Source of the DNA: Marasmius tenuissimus
Lineage: Eukaryota; Basidiomycota; Agaricomycetes; Agaricales; Marasmiaceae
DNA length: 64,000 nt
NCBI GenBank assembly: GCA_029532415.1
Contig: JAQOTA010000030.1
Coordinates: 62,001 to 126,000 of the forward strand
Direction: 5' to 3'
The position numbers and the translations under genes were made by a program. The notes beneath the pieces were generated by a model, which searched no databases, had not been told where the DNA came from, and saw only the letters and a program-made list of their open reading frames with translations. Of this stretch, positions 10,511 through 21,013 are shown one piece after another (the stretch's first letter is position 1; every line of letters starts with the position of its first letter).

Positions 10511-13500
10511 ATCCAACACCAAACTCTCAACCTCTTACTACCATGTTCGACGTTAAGAAATTCTTCTCCGGTCGCTTCGACGGCACTGGTTTCCGCCAGA
10601 CCTATAACAGCGAAATGGAAGCTGTAACCAAGGCTCAAGGCCTTTATCGTCACCTTACTGGTGCGGCTAAGAAGCCTACGTACCCGCTGGGGGAACCCAT
10701 TGTTCCAACCATTACCGTCACTACTCCCCCTGGTGGAACTGCTCAGCCTGCAGCTGGAACTGATAGTGATGACGAACCTGATCGTCACCCTCCCACCGAT
10801 GCTCAGATCACAGCGTACAATACTGCGCTAGAATCATGGGAGGAAAAAGATCTCCAGCTGATGGGTATTATTCAGTTGACCTCTACGAAGGAAGTCTTTG
10901 AGCCTCTCAAGGACATGGACGCTGCCAAAGCCTGGTCCACCATCATCACTACCTATGGCGAACCAACATTGTCTGCCATCTATGGTGACTTCGTCAAATT
11001 GGTGTCCTTCCGGCTTACCACCAGTCATCCCCAGGCTGGCATCGCCAAGTTCAAACACTACATTGAACGTCTTGCCGAGGTTGGGGTTGAACTCCCCGAG
11101 TTGATCAAAGCCCTCCTTCTCATCGCAGCTATTCCTCCCGAATGGGACGCCGCTTCCTCCAAATCCCTTCATGATTTTGATAGGGATCCTGAGAGCTCCA
11201 GCGCCCTCACCGTCGCCGACGTTCATGAAGCCATCATGATTGAATACGAGCGCCAGAACCCTCAGCTTGCCAATCGCCTCTCTGCGGTCAAGCGTGCTGG
11301 TAACCGCGAGCCATCTTTTGGTCAGCAGCAGCGTCCGCCGCAGCAATGTCAGCAGCGCGGACAGCAGCAGCGTGGCCAACAGCGTCAACCACAGCAGCAG
11401 CAGCAACGTCCTTCTTCGAACCAGAACAACGGTAGGAAGAAGAAGCAGCAGCAGCGTGGTACCCGCGGTGGTATCAACCAGCATCAGGGTCCCGGCAACG
11501 CCGGCGGTAACAACGGTGGTAACAATCGGTCGCATGGTCACTCCCATCTGGCATCCTATGCATCCGTCGTAGCTTCCCCCACTCCTATCCGTCCCTATTC
11601 CTCGATCACCGACCGTAGGGAACGTATCGCGTTGAACGCGGTCAACAACTCCTTGCGCGCTGAGATCGCCAGCGCCCCTCCTGTTCGTGCTATGGGATCA
11701 CCGCCCCCAGCTCACTTCACCGGTCACTGGGACAAGTCCTGTGACAGCACTGTCCCTCAGCCAGTTGCCAAGAAGAACCCGGCTGCTATGCAGTCCTTCA
11801 CTGGCTTCAAGCCATCTCAGTCAGTATTTGATGATGTCCGTGGAGCACGTTCCCTTGCTGACAGACTTGGTGCCCCCAAGACGGCGCGGTATCTCAAACC
11901 CTTCGAACAGATCGTCACGTCCGCCACCAATCGTTCGCTCCAGGACCGCATTGAACAACCACGTGCGTCCTCGTCCAAGCGTCTTTTGGAGGATGATGAG
12001 GGATATGAGGGAGCCGGATCTCCTTCTTCTACTTCTTCTAAACGCTCTCGTAGCGCTGATCCTGATGAAGATGTAGAGATGGATTGGGGATCTGACGACG
12101 GTATGGAAGACATGACCTCTCTATTCGGTAATGATGTTGACAATGACATTGCCGAAGCTGCAGGGGTTGAGGACGTCCCGGATGACGTTTCTCTTGGATC
12201 TTTCCACGACGACAGGCAAGTACCATACCTTGACCTGCTTTCCCAAACTGATACGACCCTACAGCGATGCTCACAATTAGTTGGTATCAGTAGTTCGCGG
12301 GGTAGTCGTAGTGATCTGGAATCACTTGTATATTATTGTCATGCAATCAGTTCCCACTTTGTGGGGTGTATACAATGTAAGGGAAAGAAAAGTGTGAACA
12401 ACGCACAGGGTTGGCTCCTTGATTCTGGTGCCTCCTCTCATTTCATGAACGATATGAATGACTTCGCTGAATATGAATCGCTTGATGGTCCTATCGTAAA
12501 TACTGCGAATAAGGGCAACCCTATACAGATCAAGGGTAAAGGCACTGTCTTCATTAAGCATAACGTTGAAGGACATGACGGGAAACTTACAGAGCGCGTT
12601 TCGCGTCTCTACCCTGTCTATTACATACCTCAATTGGACATACGTCTACTATCAATGGGAGAGTTCCTTCAAGATGGTCTATCAATTCGTGGAAACGCGA
12701 AGAAGTTGGCCTTCTATTCATCACAGCGACGACAGTCGCTTGTTTCCTACCCTCATATGCCTGGTCAAACCATTTATTGGGTACACTCGCGGAAAGCATC
12801 TGCTGAGGTTTTAATGGTCAAGTCGGTCGTTTACAACGTCGACTACGATATTGAGCACAGACGCTTTGGGCATCCATCGGATAAAGCCCTGAACAAAGCT
12901 CGGAAACATACGCAAGGTTTCCCACTTGACCTTAAGATGCCTACTAAGAAGACACCTCTGTGTCGTGGTTGTGCTGAAGGCAAGATGCATGAGAAATCGT
13001 TCCCCAACTCTAAAACAAGAGCTTCTAAACCGTTTGAACGCATACATTCGGATTTGAAGTCGTACCCAGTTGAATCGTATCACCGGTACAAGTACTACAT
13101 CTCTTTTCTCGATGACTGCACGTCCTACGTTTGGACCTCTAAACTTAAGACGAAAGACGAGGCAGTACCCGCTTTGAGGGACTTCCTTACTATGGTCAAG
13201 ACGCAATTCAATGCTGTTGTCAAGACCTGGATGTCCGATGAAGGGGGAGAGTACAAAGGAGATAAGTTCGATGCAGTACTGAAAGAGTATGGGATCCAAA
13301 GGGATCAGAGCATACCGTACACACCACAACAAAACGGTCGTGCTGAACGATTCAGCAGGACTATTCATGAGAAGGCTGAAGCTCTTTGCTTTGAAGCTTG
13401 CATGCCTCAGTCCTGGTGGGAATTCTGCCATGTGCACGCCGTCCACCTCTACAATCGCACTCCTGTGCAGCGATTGAGCTGGCGAACTCCGTTCGAAATG

Positions 13501-15951
13501 CTTTACGGCGAAGCACCTGATGTTTCACATCTCCGAGTATTGGGTTGTGCAGCCTACGTCTTCATTCCTGAAGATCGTAGGAAGAATAAGCTTGCTCCTC
13601 GTAGTGAGTTGATGACTTTCATCGGCTACCAAGATGGGATGAAAGGCTTCCTGTTCATGCGAAGTAATAATTCCGTATTCAAAGGTAGCACTGCACTATT
13701 CGATGAGACGCTGTACAATAAGTGTCCTGATGCAAAAACTCGTGGCTTTACACCTGTTGGTAGTGAACCATTTACTTTGGGTGAAAATCCCAACATTCCT
13801 TCGGAAGATGAAGACTCTGATGACGATTGGGACGATACTCCGTTCCCAGATCTCAGACGTCGCTCCGAACCTTCTAAGAGATCAGAACCTCAGGTTGACG
13901 AACCTGCAGGTGGCCCTGCGCCAGGGGATATGCCACTCCCTCAATCTGGTCCTCCGACGCCTCCAGGCAAACCCGCTGTTCCTCCGCCTGCACCAGCAGC
14001 GGATGGTCCACGCCGGTCTTCGAGGCAGCGGAAGGGTACAACGCAACCTGGTAATATATTTGGTGAACAGCGGAACCCAAATAGACCCTCAGATATTATT
14101 CGCGACTTAGAGAATAAGAATACTTGGAGAAACGTCACTGGAGACAAAGAACCTTCACATCCAGTTGATCGTCCTAGCTCTTCGCGATCTAGGAAAGGCA
14201 AAGGTGGTAAAAAGGGGATTCCTGGTCCACTTCCGCCTCCGCCTGCTCCAGAACCCAGTGGAAGCACTGAGTCGCATGAGGAAGAAAGCGTAGTCGAAAG
14301 ACTGACCAAAGAAGGGGGAGTAGGATTCGTGATTTACCTGTTGAACAATGCCGTTCCAGTTCACGATTCGCTTCCAACGTCCGATACTCCTGATTTCTCT
14401 AACATCAGAGAGTGGACACTCCGCGATATTCTAAAGTTGCCTGTTGAGCAACAGAAGGAATGGAAGAACGCTTGCCACGAAGAACTTGAGGCACTTCGTA
14501 AGCGCAAGGTCTTCGAACTCTGTGACTTGCCTAAAGGTCGCAAAGCCATCAGAAATAGATGGGTCTTCGACGTTAAGTCGAATGGTCGCAAGAAAGCGAG
14601 ACTTGTTGCCAAAGGTTTCTCTCAGGTCGAAGGTGTCGATTTTGATGAGATCTTCTCACCAGTTGTTCGTTATGAGACTGTTCGTATGATGCTTGCTCTC
14701 GCAGCTCTCAAGAACTGGTACATCACTTCTGTTGATGTTAAGAACGCCTTCCTTTATGGCGATCTTGTTGAGGAGATTTATATGGAACAACCTGAAGGCT
14801 TCAAAGTCAAGGGCCAAGAACGTAAGGTACTACGCCTGCGTCGTGCATTATATGGACTGAAGCAAGCTGCCCTTGAATGGTGGCGAACCCTCAGCTCGTC
14901 CATGGAAGTACTAGGCTTCAAACGCCTGACTTCTGATGCTGGACTCTTCATCTGCAAAGATCCGAAGAGTGGTGAAGTTGTGTATGCGATCATATACGTT
15001 GACGATGCACTATTCATGGGTCCTAACAAAGCTTTTGTTGACAAGAAGAAAGCCGAGTTCATGGCTCGATGGGAATGCCGTGATATGGGCGATGCTAGCA
15101 AGTTTCTCCGCATGAGCATTCGTCGCGAAGGCAATAAGATCATGATTGACCAGAAGGATTATCTGAAGAAAGTCCTTGAACGTTTTGGGATGCAGAATGC
15201 GAAAGGTGCTCCTACGCCCTTACCTGCTGGCTATGTGCCAACTCCCAACAATGGTCCAGTCAATCCTGCTATTCGCTCCAGATTCCAGTCTGTGATTGGG
15301 TCGCTTCTGTACATTATGCTGGGTACACGTCCTGATATTGCCTATGCAGTTATGAAGCTTTCCCAGTTCTCTTCTAATCCAACGAAGGAACACCTCCATA
15401 AAGCTCTGTATATCTGCCGCTATCTAGCTGGCACATCAGATTATTCACTTGTCTACGATGATGACTCTGATGGAGGTCTTCTTGCGTTCACAGACTCGGA
15501 TTGGGCTGCCGATCCTATCAAACGCCGTTCGATCACTGGCTACTTCTTCAAGTTAGCAGGCGGCATCTTCTCGTGGCAATCACACGCCCAGAAGACTGTA
15601 GCTCTTTCTTCCACTGAGGCTGAGTATATGGCACTGTCGGATTGCAGTCGTCAAGCTTCCTGGATAAGATCGCTACTCTCTGAACTTGGAATTGATCTAG
15701 GTCCTATTCCAATCTGTGGAGACAATCAGGGCTCTATCTTCATTGCATCTAATCCGGTTCAAGAACGCCGAACCAAGCACATCGATATTCGATATCATTA
15801 CATTCGATCATGTGTTGAAGATGGCAAAGTCGAGTTGTTCTTTATTGAAGGAGTCTATAATCCAGCAGACATGTTTACGAAGAATCTCGGACATGAGAAG
15901 TTCTTACGGTTCAGAGATCACCTTGGACTTGAATTCTATTCGTCCACTTGA
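10489..15951 (+). CDS. Copia-1 Gag-Pol polyprotein (intact)
   Basis: A single ORF of about 1,820 codons. Start: ATG 10489 in the unspliced RNA or ATG 10543 (MFDVKKFFSG) if the leader intron is used. Order: UBN2-like gag with a Gln/Arg/Gly-rich tail but no CCHC knuckle; aspartic protease (LLDSGASSH near 12420); integrase with an HHCC-type region (RRFGHPSDK ... LCRGCAEGK near 12850-12980) and catalytic IHSD, MSDEGGE and NGRAER motifs; RT with YVDD near 14998; RNase H with TDSDWAAD near 15490 and a C-terminal NPADMFTKNL motif. All catalytic residues checked are present and no frame break was found, so the element could be autonomous. The RNA is expected to be packaged in cytoplasmic virus-like particles, as in other Copia elements. 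Confidence 0.95.
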   Translation: MLMLSFLDPTPNSQPLTTMFDVKKFFSGRFDGTGFRQTYNSEMEAVTKAQGLYRHLTGAAKKPTYPLGEPIVPTITVTTPPGGTAQPAAGTDSDDEPDRHPPTDAQITAYNTALESWEEKDLQLMGIIQLTSTKEVFEPLKDMDAAKAWSTIITTYGEPTLSAIYGDFVKLVSFRLTTSHPQAGIAKFKHYIERLAEVGVELPELIKALLLIAAIPPEWDAASSKSLHDFDRDPESSSALTVADVHEAIMIEYERQNPQLANRLSAVKRAGNREPSFGQQQRPPQQCQQRGQQQRGQQRQPQQQQQRPSSNQNNGRKKKQQQRGTRGGINQHQGPGNAGGNNGGNNRSHGHSHLASYASVVASPTPIRPYSSITDRRERIALNAVNNSLRAEIASAPPVRAMGSPPPAHFTGHWDKSCDSTVPQPVAKKNPAAMQSFTGFKPSQSVFDDVRGARSLADRLGAPKTARYLKPFEQIVTSATNRSLQDRIEQPRASSSKRLLEDDEGYEGAGSPSSTSSKRSRSADPDEDVEMDWGSDDGMEDMTSLFGNDVDNDIAEAAGVEDVPDDVSLGSFHDDRQVPYLDLLSQTDTTLQRCSQLVGISSSRGSRSDLESLVYYCHAISSHFVGCIQCKGKKSVNNAQGWLLDSGASSHFMNDMNDFAEYESLDGPIVNTANKGNPIQIKGKGTVFIKHNVEGHDGKLTERVSRLYPVYYIPQLDIRLLSMGEFLQDGLSIRGNAKKLAFYSSQRRQSLVSYPHMPGQTIYWVHSRKASAEVLMVKSVVYNVDYDIEHRRFGHPSDKALNKARKHTQGFPLDLKMPTKKTPLCRGCAEGKMHEKSFPNSKTRASKPFERIHSDLKSYPVESYHRYKYYISFLDDCTSYVWTSKLKTKDEAVPALRDFLTMVKTQFNAVVKTWMSDEGGEYKGDKFDAVLKEYGIQRDQSIPYTPQQNGRAERFSRTIHEKAEALCFEACMPQSWWEFCHVHAVHLYNRTPVQRLSWRTPFEMLYGEAPDVSHLRVLGCAAYVFIPEDRRKNKLAPRSELMTFIGYQDGMKGFLFMRSNNSVFKGSTALFDETLYNKCPDAKTRGFTPVGSEPFTLGENPNIPSEDEDSDDDWDDTPFPDLRRRSEPSKRSEPQVDEPAGGPAPGDMPLPQSGPPTPPGKPAVPPPAPAADGPRRSSRQRKGTTQPGNIFGEQRNPNRPSDIIRDLENKNTWRNVTGDKEPSHPVDRPSSSRSRKGKGGKKGIPGPLPPPPAPEPSGSTESHEEESVVERLTKEGGVGFVIYLLNNAVPVHDSLPTSDTPDFSNIREWTLRDILKLPVEQQKEWKNACHEELEALRKRKVFELCDLPKGRKAIRNRWVFDVKSNGRKKARLVAKGFSQVEGVDFDEIFSPVVRYETVRMMLALAALKNWYITSVDVKNAFLYGDLVEEIYMEQPEGFKVKGQERKVLRLRRALYGLKQAALEWWRTLSSSMEVLGFKRLTSDAGLFICKDPKSGEVVYAIIYVDDALFMGPNKAFVDKKKAEFMARWECRDMGDASKFLRMSIRREGNKIMIDQKDYLKKVLERFGMQNAKGAPTPLPAGYVPTPNNGPVNPAIRSRFQSVIGSLLYIMLGTRPDIAYAVMKLSQFSSNPTKEHLHKALYICRYLAGTSDYSLVYDDDSDGGLLAFTDSDWAADPIKRRSITGYFFKLAGGIFSWQSHAQKTVALSSTEAEYMALSDCSRQASWIRSLLSELGIDLGPIPICGDNQGSIFIASNPVQERRTKHIDIRYHYIRSCVEDGKVELFFIEGVYNPADMFTKNLGHEKFLRFRDHLGLEFYSST

Positions 15952-15982
15952 TTCGCTCAGTTGCGCTTTTCAGCTGCACTTA

Positions 15983-15993
15983 GCGAGGGGGTG
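15983..15993 (+). other. Copia-1 polypurine tract
   Basis: GCGAGGGGGTG directly precedes the 3' LTR. Confidence 0.7.
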
Positions 15994-16314
15994 TGTTGAA
16001 TCCGTGGACTATAATTAGATCCCGGTATATCCGAAGTCCCGGTTCATACTTCCCGCCATTGTATTATGCGGGATAATGCATTCGCTATTGTCCTATTCTT
16101 CATTGTTCTATATGCTCATATGTACAATTCCTATTGTCGTCCCTATATGGTAACTCTATTGTATCTACATGTATATAAGCTCGTAGTTCTCTACTTGAAT
16201 CTACAGTGTGCTTGAGCTTCTACGTCTCGCCTCTATCTCTCTAAACTCCTCTCTGGTAAGTAGTAGTATAGCTATGTTGTAGTCCTCTGCGCTAGGCGTC
16301 ATGCCGGCTCATCA
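15994..16314 (+). repeat. Copia-1 3' LTR
   Basis: A 321 bp LTR with no difference from the 5' LTR found by eye, followed by target duplication ACACG at 16315-16319. Confidence 0.93.
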
Positions 16315-16319
16315 ACACG

Positions 16320-17002
16320 TTCTCCGAGTTCGGTCATAGACCGAAACCCGAGCTCAGCATTGCCAGTGGACTCCTCGCTTGGGGGAAGTCCTACAAGCTC
16401 TCCGCTGCAAGCGGGGGGCTCTTGAGAAATAATGTCACGACTCGAAGTGAGCATTGTCATGTCTGCAAAGTGACTCACGGCGGCTTTAGACTCGTGTCTT
16501 GGCCTCACGCAACTGCTGGGGATAAGATAAGGGAAATGTGTGTATGTGTGTATGGCACACCATCAGTGTGTGCACATCCACAACCTTGGTTACTGTCAAG
16601 TCACTTGCTGTGATGCAGATAAACTGATTGAGTTATGACTCACGTTCCTGGTATCAAGGACCCACAAGATCCAGCAGCCCCGCTTTGCCCCTTCGCATTG
16701 CGCAATGATTGATAGGTCCTCAAGAGCGAAAACAGGTATGCCTAAGTACTAACAACGTAAATTCTCACTGTATAATACAGGATCTTGTCTCTTCAGCCCA
16801 GTAGCTTGAAGTAGTGGACTTCTGAGGTCTCCGGGGATGATGTTCACGAACGAGTAGATTGTAGCGTATATAATCGATATCCTGAGAAAAACAGTCTTAG
16901 TAGTCTGAGGTAAGACGGTGCAGAACACATAAAACATTAATTCAGAGATAAAAGAATCAAGTCCACTCACAACCAGCGGCCGCGAAGGCATCATTCGATT
17001 GT
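16320..17002. other. Intergenic, no gene recognised
   Basis: No supported coding exon. A short GTGTATGTGTGTATG run lies near 16539-16555. Confidence 0.5.
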
Positions 17003-17802
17003 TCACCCAACCTTGGTGTCACACAACGGACACGTCCACCCCTCGCTTCCAGTACATTTTCTCATCCCTAAAGTAGAATCAATCAATCATCTGTCAAAGT
17101 CACAACCGAGAGAAGCACTCACATCCATCCCAACACCCCCGATGTAGACTCTTCCAGAACTTCCCACACCAAACCAATTCCAGTGCGTACTCCAAACCCT
17201 TCACATCGTGATCAACACCGAATCTATCAAACGACCCGCCTTCGAAGAGGGTCTTGTGGCAGATGCAACACTCGTTGGCTGTACCATTGTCACCGGGGAG
17301 AACACATTTTGCAGGGAGGTTCTGGCGTTCTCGAGAAGGGATGGCGACGGCGGTTGTAGCTGTGGATGTCTTCGCGACCGGAAAATGACCAGTGTGCATA
17401 GTCGCTGTACCTGTAAGATTGGCGATCAAGCAAGCCTTGATTGCTTTCAAAACGGCATTGGTGGTTGGCAACGGCCTCGCAGTACTGATTGCACCCTGAA
17501 CATCGGGCTGAGGTTGAGCTCTCGCAATGGGGTACTGCGAAGATGGAGCTCTCTTTGTCGTCCTGCTAACATGTAGTGATTCGGAAGATGAAGAGCGGGT
17601 GGGTGTGGGGTCAACATCAACAGACAAAGCCGCACTATCTGACAAAGATGCAGTGGGAGTCCGATAAAGCCCTGCCACAAGCGCAGAGAATCTCGAGGGC
17701 CGAGGTTGAGCCACCACAGTCCTTTGTCCCGAGTTCGGATATGCCACGGATAGCGAGGATGAGGTTGAGCTGAGTGAACTAGATGAACACAACGAGGATA
17801 TA
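17003..17802 (-). pseudogene. RING-finger C-terminal part of a membrane/RING gene, cut by a TIR element
   Basis: Two exons on the minus strand. The first (to 17123) encodes a Ser/Thr-rich region ending in ECCICHKTLF and then WCGKFWKSLHRGCWDG. A 55 bp intron (17122-17068) follows. The last exon (17067-17003) completes WMRKCTGSEGWTCPLC and stops with TGA. The Cys/His spacing (CxxC, C, H, C, CxxC) fits a RING-type E3 ligase finger. The upstream part of the gene appears to continue at 19018-21422 beyond an inserted element (17802-19017). A decayed paralog at 59.7-63 kb has the same domain order, supporting the joined view. Substrate and localisation unknown; a membrane anchor is predicted by the upstream exons. 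Confidence 0.55.
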
Positions 17803-19017
17803 CCACTTGCACCGTCCACCCCCTCTCGACCACTTACACCACCCGCCTCCACTTACACCACATGTGGCTCGGATGCACCCGATTCCTCAAGATACACCAC
17901 CTCGACATTGGGAAAGGTGGTGTAAGATGGTAGTTGCTGATTCAGGAATGTAGCCGAAGCGGAGCTGAGGCACGGGCTTGCTCACTTTAAATAGGCCCCA
18001 GTTCGACAGTGTTCAACGTCTCCCTTTTCCCCCGTCACCAGCACTCGTCGCAGTGTGAACAAATCATATACGTATATATCTTAGCATAGGCTTTGACCTT
18101 GAACTCACTATGTCACATTGCCAACACATGGCTACGGCGTTGATCTTAGTATAGTAGTAGTAGTTACTGTAGCCACTCCACATAACAGTGTATGCGTTAT
18201 CTACGAAATTTATTTAGATTGTCATTCAATACGATGGCCAATGTCCTCTTCAAGCAATTCATCTATGCTAGATTGTGGCGCGACCGAGACTTCGTTAAGA
18301 ACGACGAGAACCATTGAGCAACGCCAGTCCCGGACGGACCAGTATCATTAAGTAAAGATCCGAAATGTAAGTTCTCACTCATATATTTGCTATTATCTAC
18401 TGAGTTTGAAATGGGCTATGAATCCTTACTTTTCACAGGAACGCTGCGCTGATACGCAATGGCCATATAACGTATAAACTGGATGCACAGTTATGTCGTC
18501 CTAGTCCAGCAGCAGCGCGGCTGCCCAACCTTCCCTTCAACGTTACTTGAGCGTCAAGTTCAACTCCCCACCACACCCCCATGGTTTCCCTGAAAACCTT
18601 TTTGGGCGATCCAAAAGCTTTGCATTACTTTTAAGGTACATACTAGTATACCTCTATAATTACCTTCCGTTATACAATAATGACATTTGAGCTCAAAATT
18701 AGGCTACCTTCACTCACAGCGCTGCATTGCTGACAGGTGAAGAATTCTTGGAACTTAGTGATAATCGCGTGAGGCGACAGGGCAAGCACATAGAGACGAC
18801 TCGGAGAGTTCCCAGATTGGAAATTAGGCACGTCGTCAGGCACATTGTCTGATTGATCTCGCCCCACTTTCAGAGACTACTTACACCACCACTGCCTTAA
18901 CACATGGTCTTTTCAGGTGGTGTATCTGAGGATTTCAGGTGCATCTGAAGCCCATATGGTGTAAGTAAGGGTGGGTGGTGTAAGTGGTCAAGAGGGGGTG
19001 GACGGTGCAAGTGGTCA
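17802..19017. mobile_element. Non-autonomous TIR element inserted in the membrane/RING gene
   Basis: Ends are inverted copies: ACCACTTGCACCGTCCACC... at 17802 and its reverse complement ending at 19017. About 43 of the first 44 bp match, and weaker similarity continues for about 100 bp. Both ends contain repeated TACACCACC-type subterminal motifs. No transposase was seen inside; the interior (18118-18900) has only short unsupported frames. A clear target duplication was not found. It sits between two parts of one gene. Confidence 0.6.
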
Positions 19018-20083
19018 ATCCTGGAACACAACAACGTTGCTGACATCAGCGGGATATCAGATGCAGGTGCAAGCGTCGTAACTACGGACAAGTCCGGCCT
19101 CAACCTTGATCCCCCCGGGTTCCTAGTGCCAACGGACCTGTGAGTGCAGCCAGCAGACGATGCTGAGGGTGACTCCGACGGTGGAGTTGCTGAGATTTGA
19201 GGGCCCAGGGGCGGTGTTGCCTTCGTCGAAAGAGAGGCTTTGGCTCTCTTGGAGGCCAACACGGTAGACAGAGGCGCAGGTACTGTTGAGAACTCTGTTG
19301 ACAGTGACAAAACGCCTGCCCGTACTACTGGCGAAGCATCGACAGTTGTCTGTGATCATCAATGGGAAGCATGAGACTAGAGCAGTAGTAACAAAAATCG
19401 AAATACATACAAAACTCGAGCGCTTTTTTGTCGAGTGCCCAGTCTCAGCGCCAGCAGCGATAAATGTGTTATCGTCATGTTCTGGTGCGTCTGTAGCTTC
19501 CTTTTCCACTTCCACCGAGACCTTCTTATTTGCCCGTGGCTTTGGCCAACTTGAAACGACTGCACGATTGGGTTGGAGTTGGGTAGGTCCCTCAGTGACA
19601 TCCGAGGGCGATGAGAGGGTTGGACAATACTGGTGCTGATGCCAGTGCTGAGAGATAGAGATAACAGGGTGTCAGCCAGATCGCAGAGATATAGATAGAA
19701 GACGTACACGAGAGCAAAATCCTATCATCGTTACCACTGTTGTTTAGTGGAACTGATGGTGCTGCTTCAACAGATCCAATGAATACGACAGGTTGCTGTT
19801 GAGAGTAAGGGAAAGGCGCACCTAGTTCTCGAGCTTGACTAGCCCTGTTAAGGACCCGTTCGTAACCAGTCGCTGCGATGCCAGTGAACCGAGGCATGGC
19901 AATACTGGGTACATGGACCTGAGCAGGACGTGTGAATGGTAAGGTCCGAGTCAACAGGGACTGTGTGGTATATGTGTCTTCATTTACATCCGTGCACTGA
20001 GTCGAAACACTTTTCTCTTCGGTTATTGTGATATCAGTGCTGATGCATACTATCCACCAGCATAGTGCGATTGTGATAAGAAA
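19018..20083 (-). pseudogene. Central Ser/Thr/Pro-rich part of the membrane/RING gene
   Basis: An exon starts at 20083 after a TTATTCAG acceptor with FLITIALCWWIVC, the end of a membrane span. It runs in one frame through a long hydrophilic stretch to about 19730. Further exons (about 19640-19410 and 19310-19030) encode polar, Ser/Thr/Pro-rich sequence containing NRAVVSSWPKPRANKK, which aligns by eye with NRAVALSWSKVQAEVE at 62.4 kb in the paralog. The splice joints between these exons were not all resolved in a common phase, so either small lesions exist or my model is incomplete. The downstream RING exons lie past the inserted element. Confidence 0.4.
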
Positions 20084-21013
20084 CTGAATAATAGCATTAG
20101 GGTGTATTTGCTGAGGGTTATACGGAGGTTATACGGATTCTGTACGGACAGGTCGGAGCTATGTATAGACAGACGAGGTCGTCAATACTTTACAAGCATC
20201 AATGGCCGTGTGGGTACCTCATATCTTGAGAAAAGCAGAGAGCACGATTGATGCAACAAAATGCTCCCATATTCTGCATGGGGGAGCGAACATCGCAGAT
20301 TGAGTAGTCGGTCTTTGATTTTTTGGCGTCTAGTAGCTTAGAGAGGGTCCCTGCGGAAGCTGGCAAACAAGATGATCAGAGGAAAAAAAGTGTGAAGCGC
20401 CTGTGCAAATCGGGCAAATGGACACATTGGAGCACTAGATAGACGGGCCAAATTCCGTATAACACCCAGTAAATACACTCTATTAATGCTGGTTCGGGCA
20501 ATGGTTTTTGCTCGGGGTCGATGATGAACGACGAAGCCTCCCCATCGCCGCCTCATGTCTCTTTCACTCTTTATTCTACGATCATCATTCTTTAGCTATC
20601 ACATTTCACCCATTTCACCATGTCACCTAGATGACTCATTTCCCTTTGTCTCTTTTGTCTTTCATGTTTTCCTACATAGTCAGAGCCCGAGCACTGAGAA
20701 GGAGTATCCTCCTCTCACCCAGTGCTCGCAGGTACGTACTTATATCTCTAGATATCATCCTCCTCTCACCCAGTGCTCGCAGTACGACGGTATCTCTTTT
20801 TTCTCCCACCCACCTCCCTTGCACTTTCTATTTAGCTTACTTCGATACATCTGTCTCTTGTAGCTAGGCTTGAGTCTTCCCCCTTCTCGGGCGGCAAGTT
20901 CGAGCGCTATGTAGACCCCAATAGACCGCTATTGAGCCCAACGCACACTCTACTAAGGAGTCTCGGGAATTGACAAGTTTTCACATGATTCCATCAAACG
21001 GCGTGAGACTCAC
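20084..21013. other. Long putative intron or inserted sequence with a 51-bp-period repeat
   Basis: The flanking exons (ending 21014, resuming 20083) join in phase 0, but the 930 bp gap is far longer than the 50 bp introns around it, suggesting an insertion. It contains two copies of a 26-bp sequence, ATCCTCCTCTCACCCAG..., at 20706-20731 and 20757-20782. No ORF of note. Confidence 0.4.

Larger units (their letters stand above)
9923..16314 (+). mobile_element. Copia-1: intact Ty1/copia LTR retrotransposon
   Basis: A 6,392 bp element with 321 bp LTRs that look identical, target duplication ACACG at 9918-9922 and 16315-16319, a half-tRNA primer site, one uninterrupted gag-pol ORF and a polypurine tract. 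It landed immediately after (or 1 bp into) the end of the Gypsy 3' LTR. Identical LTRs plus an intact ORF imply a very recent and possibly active copy. Confidence 0.95.
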
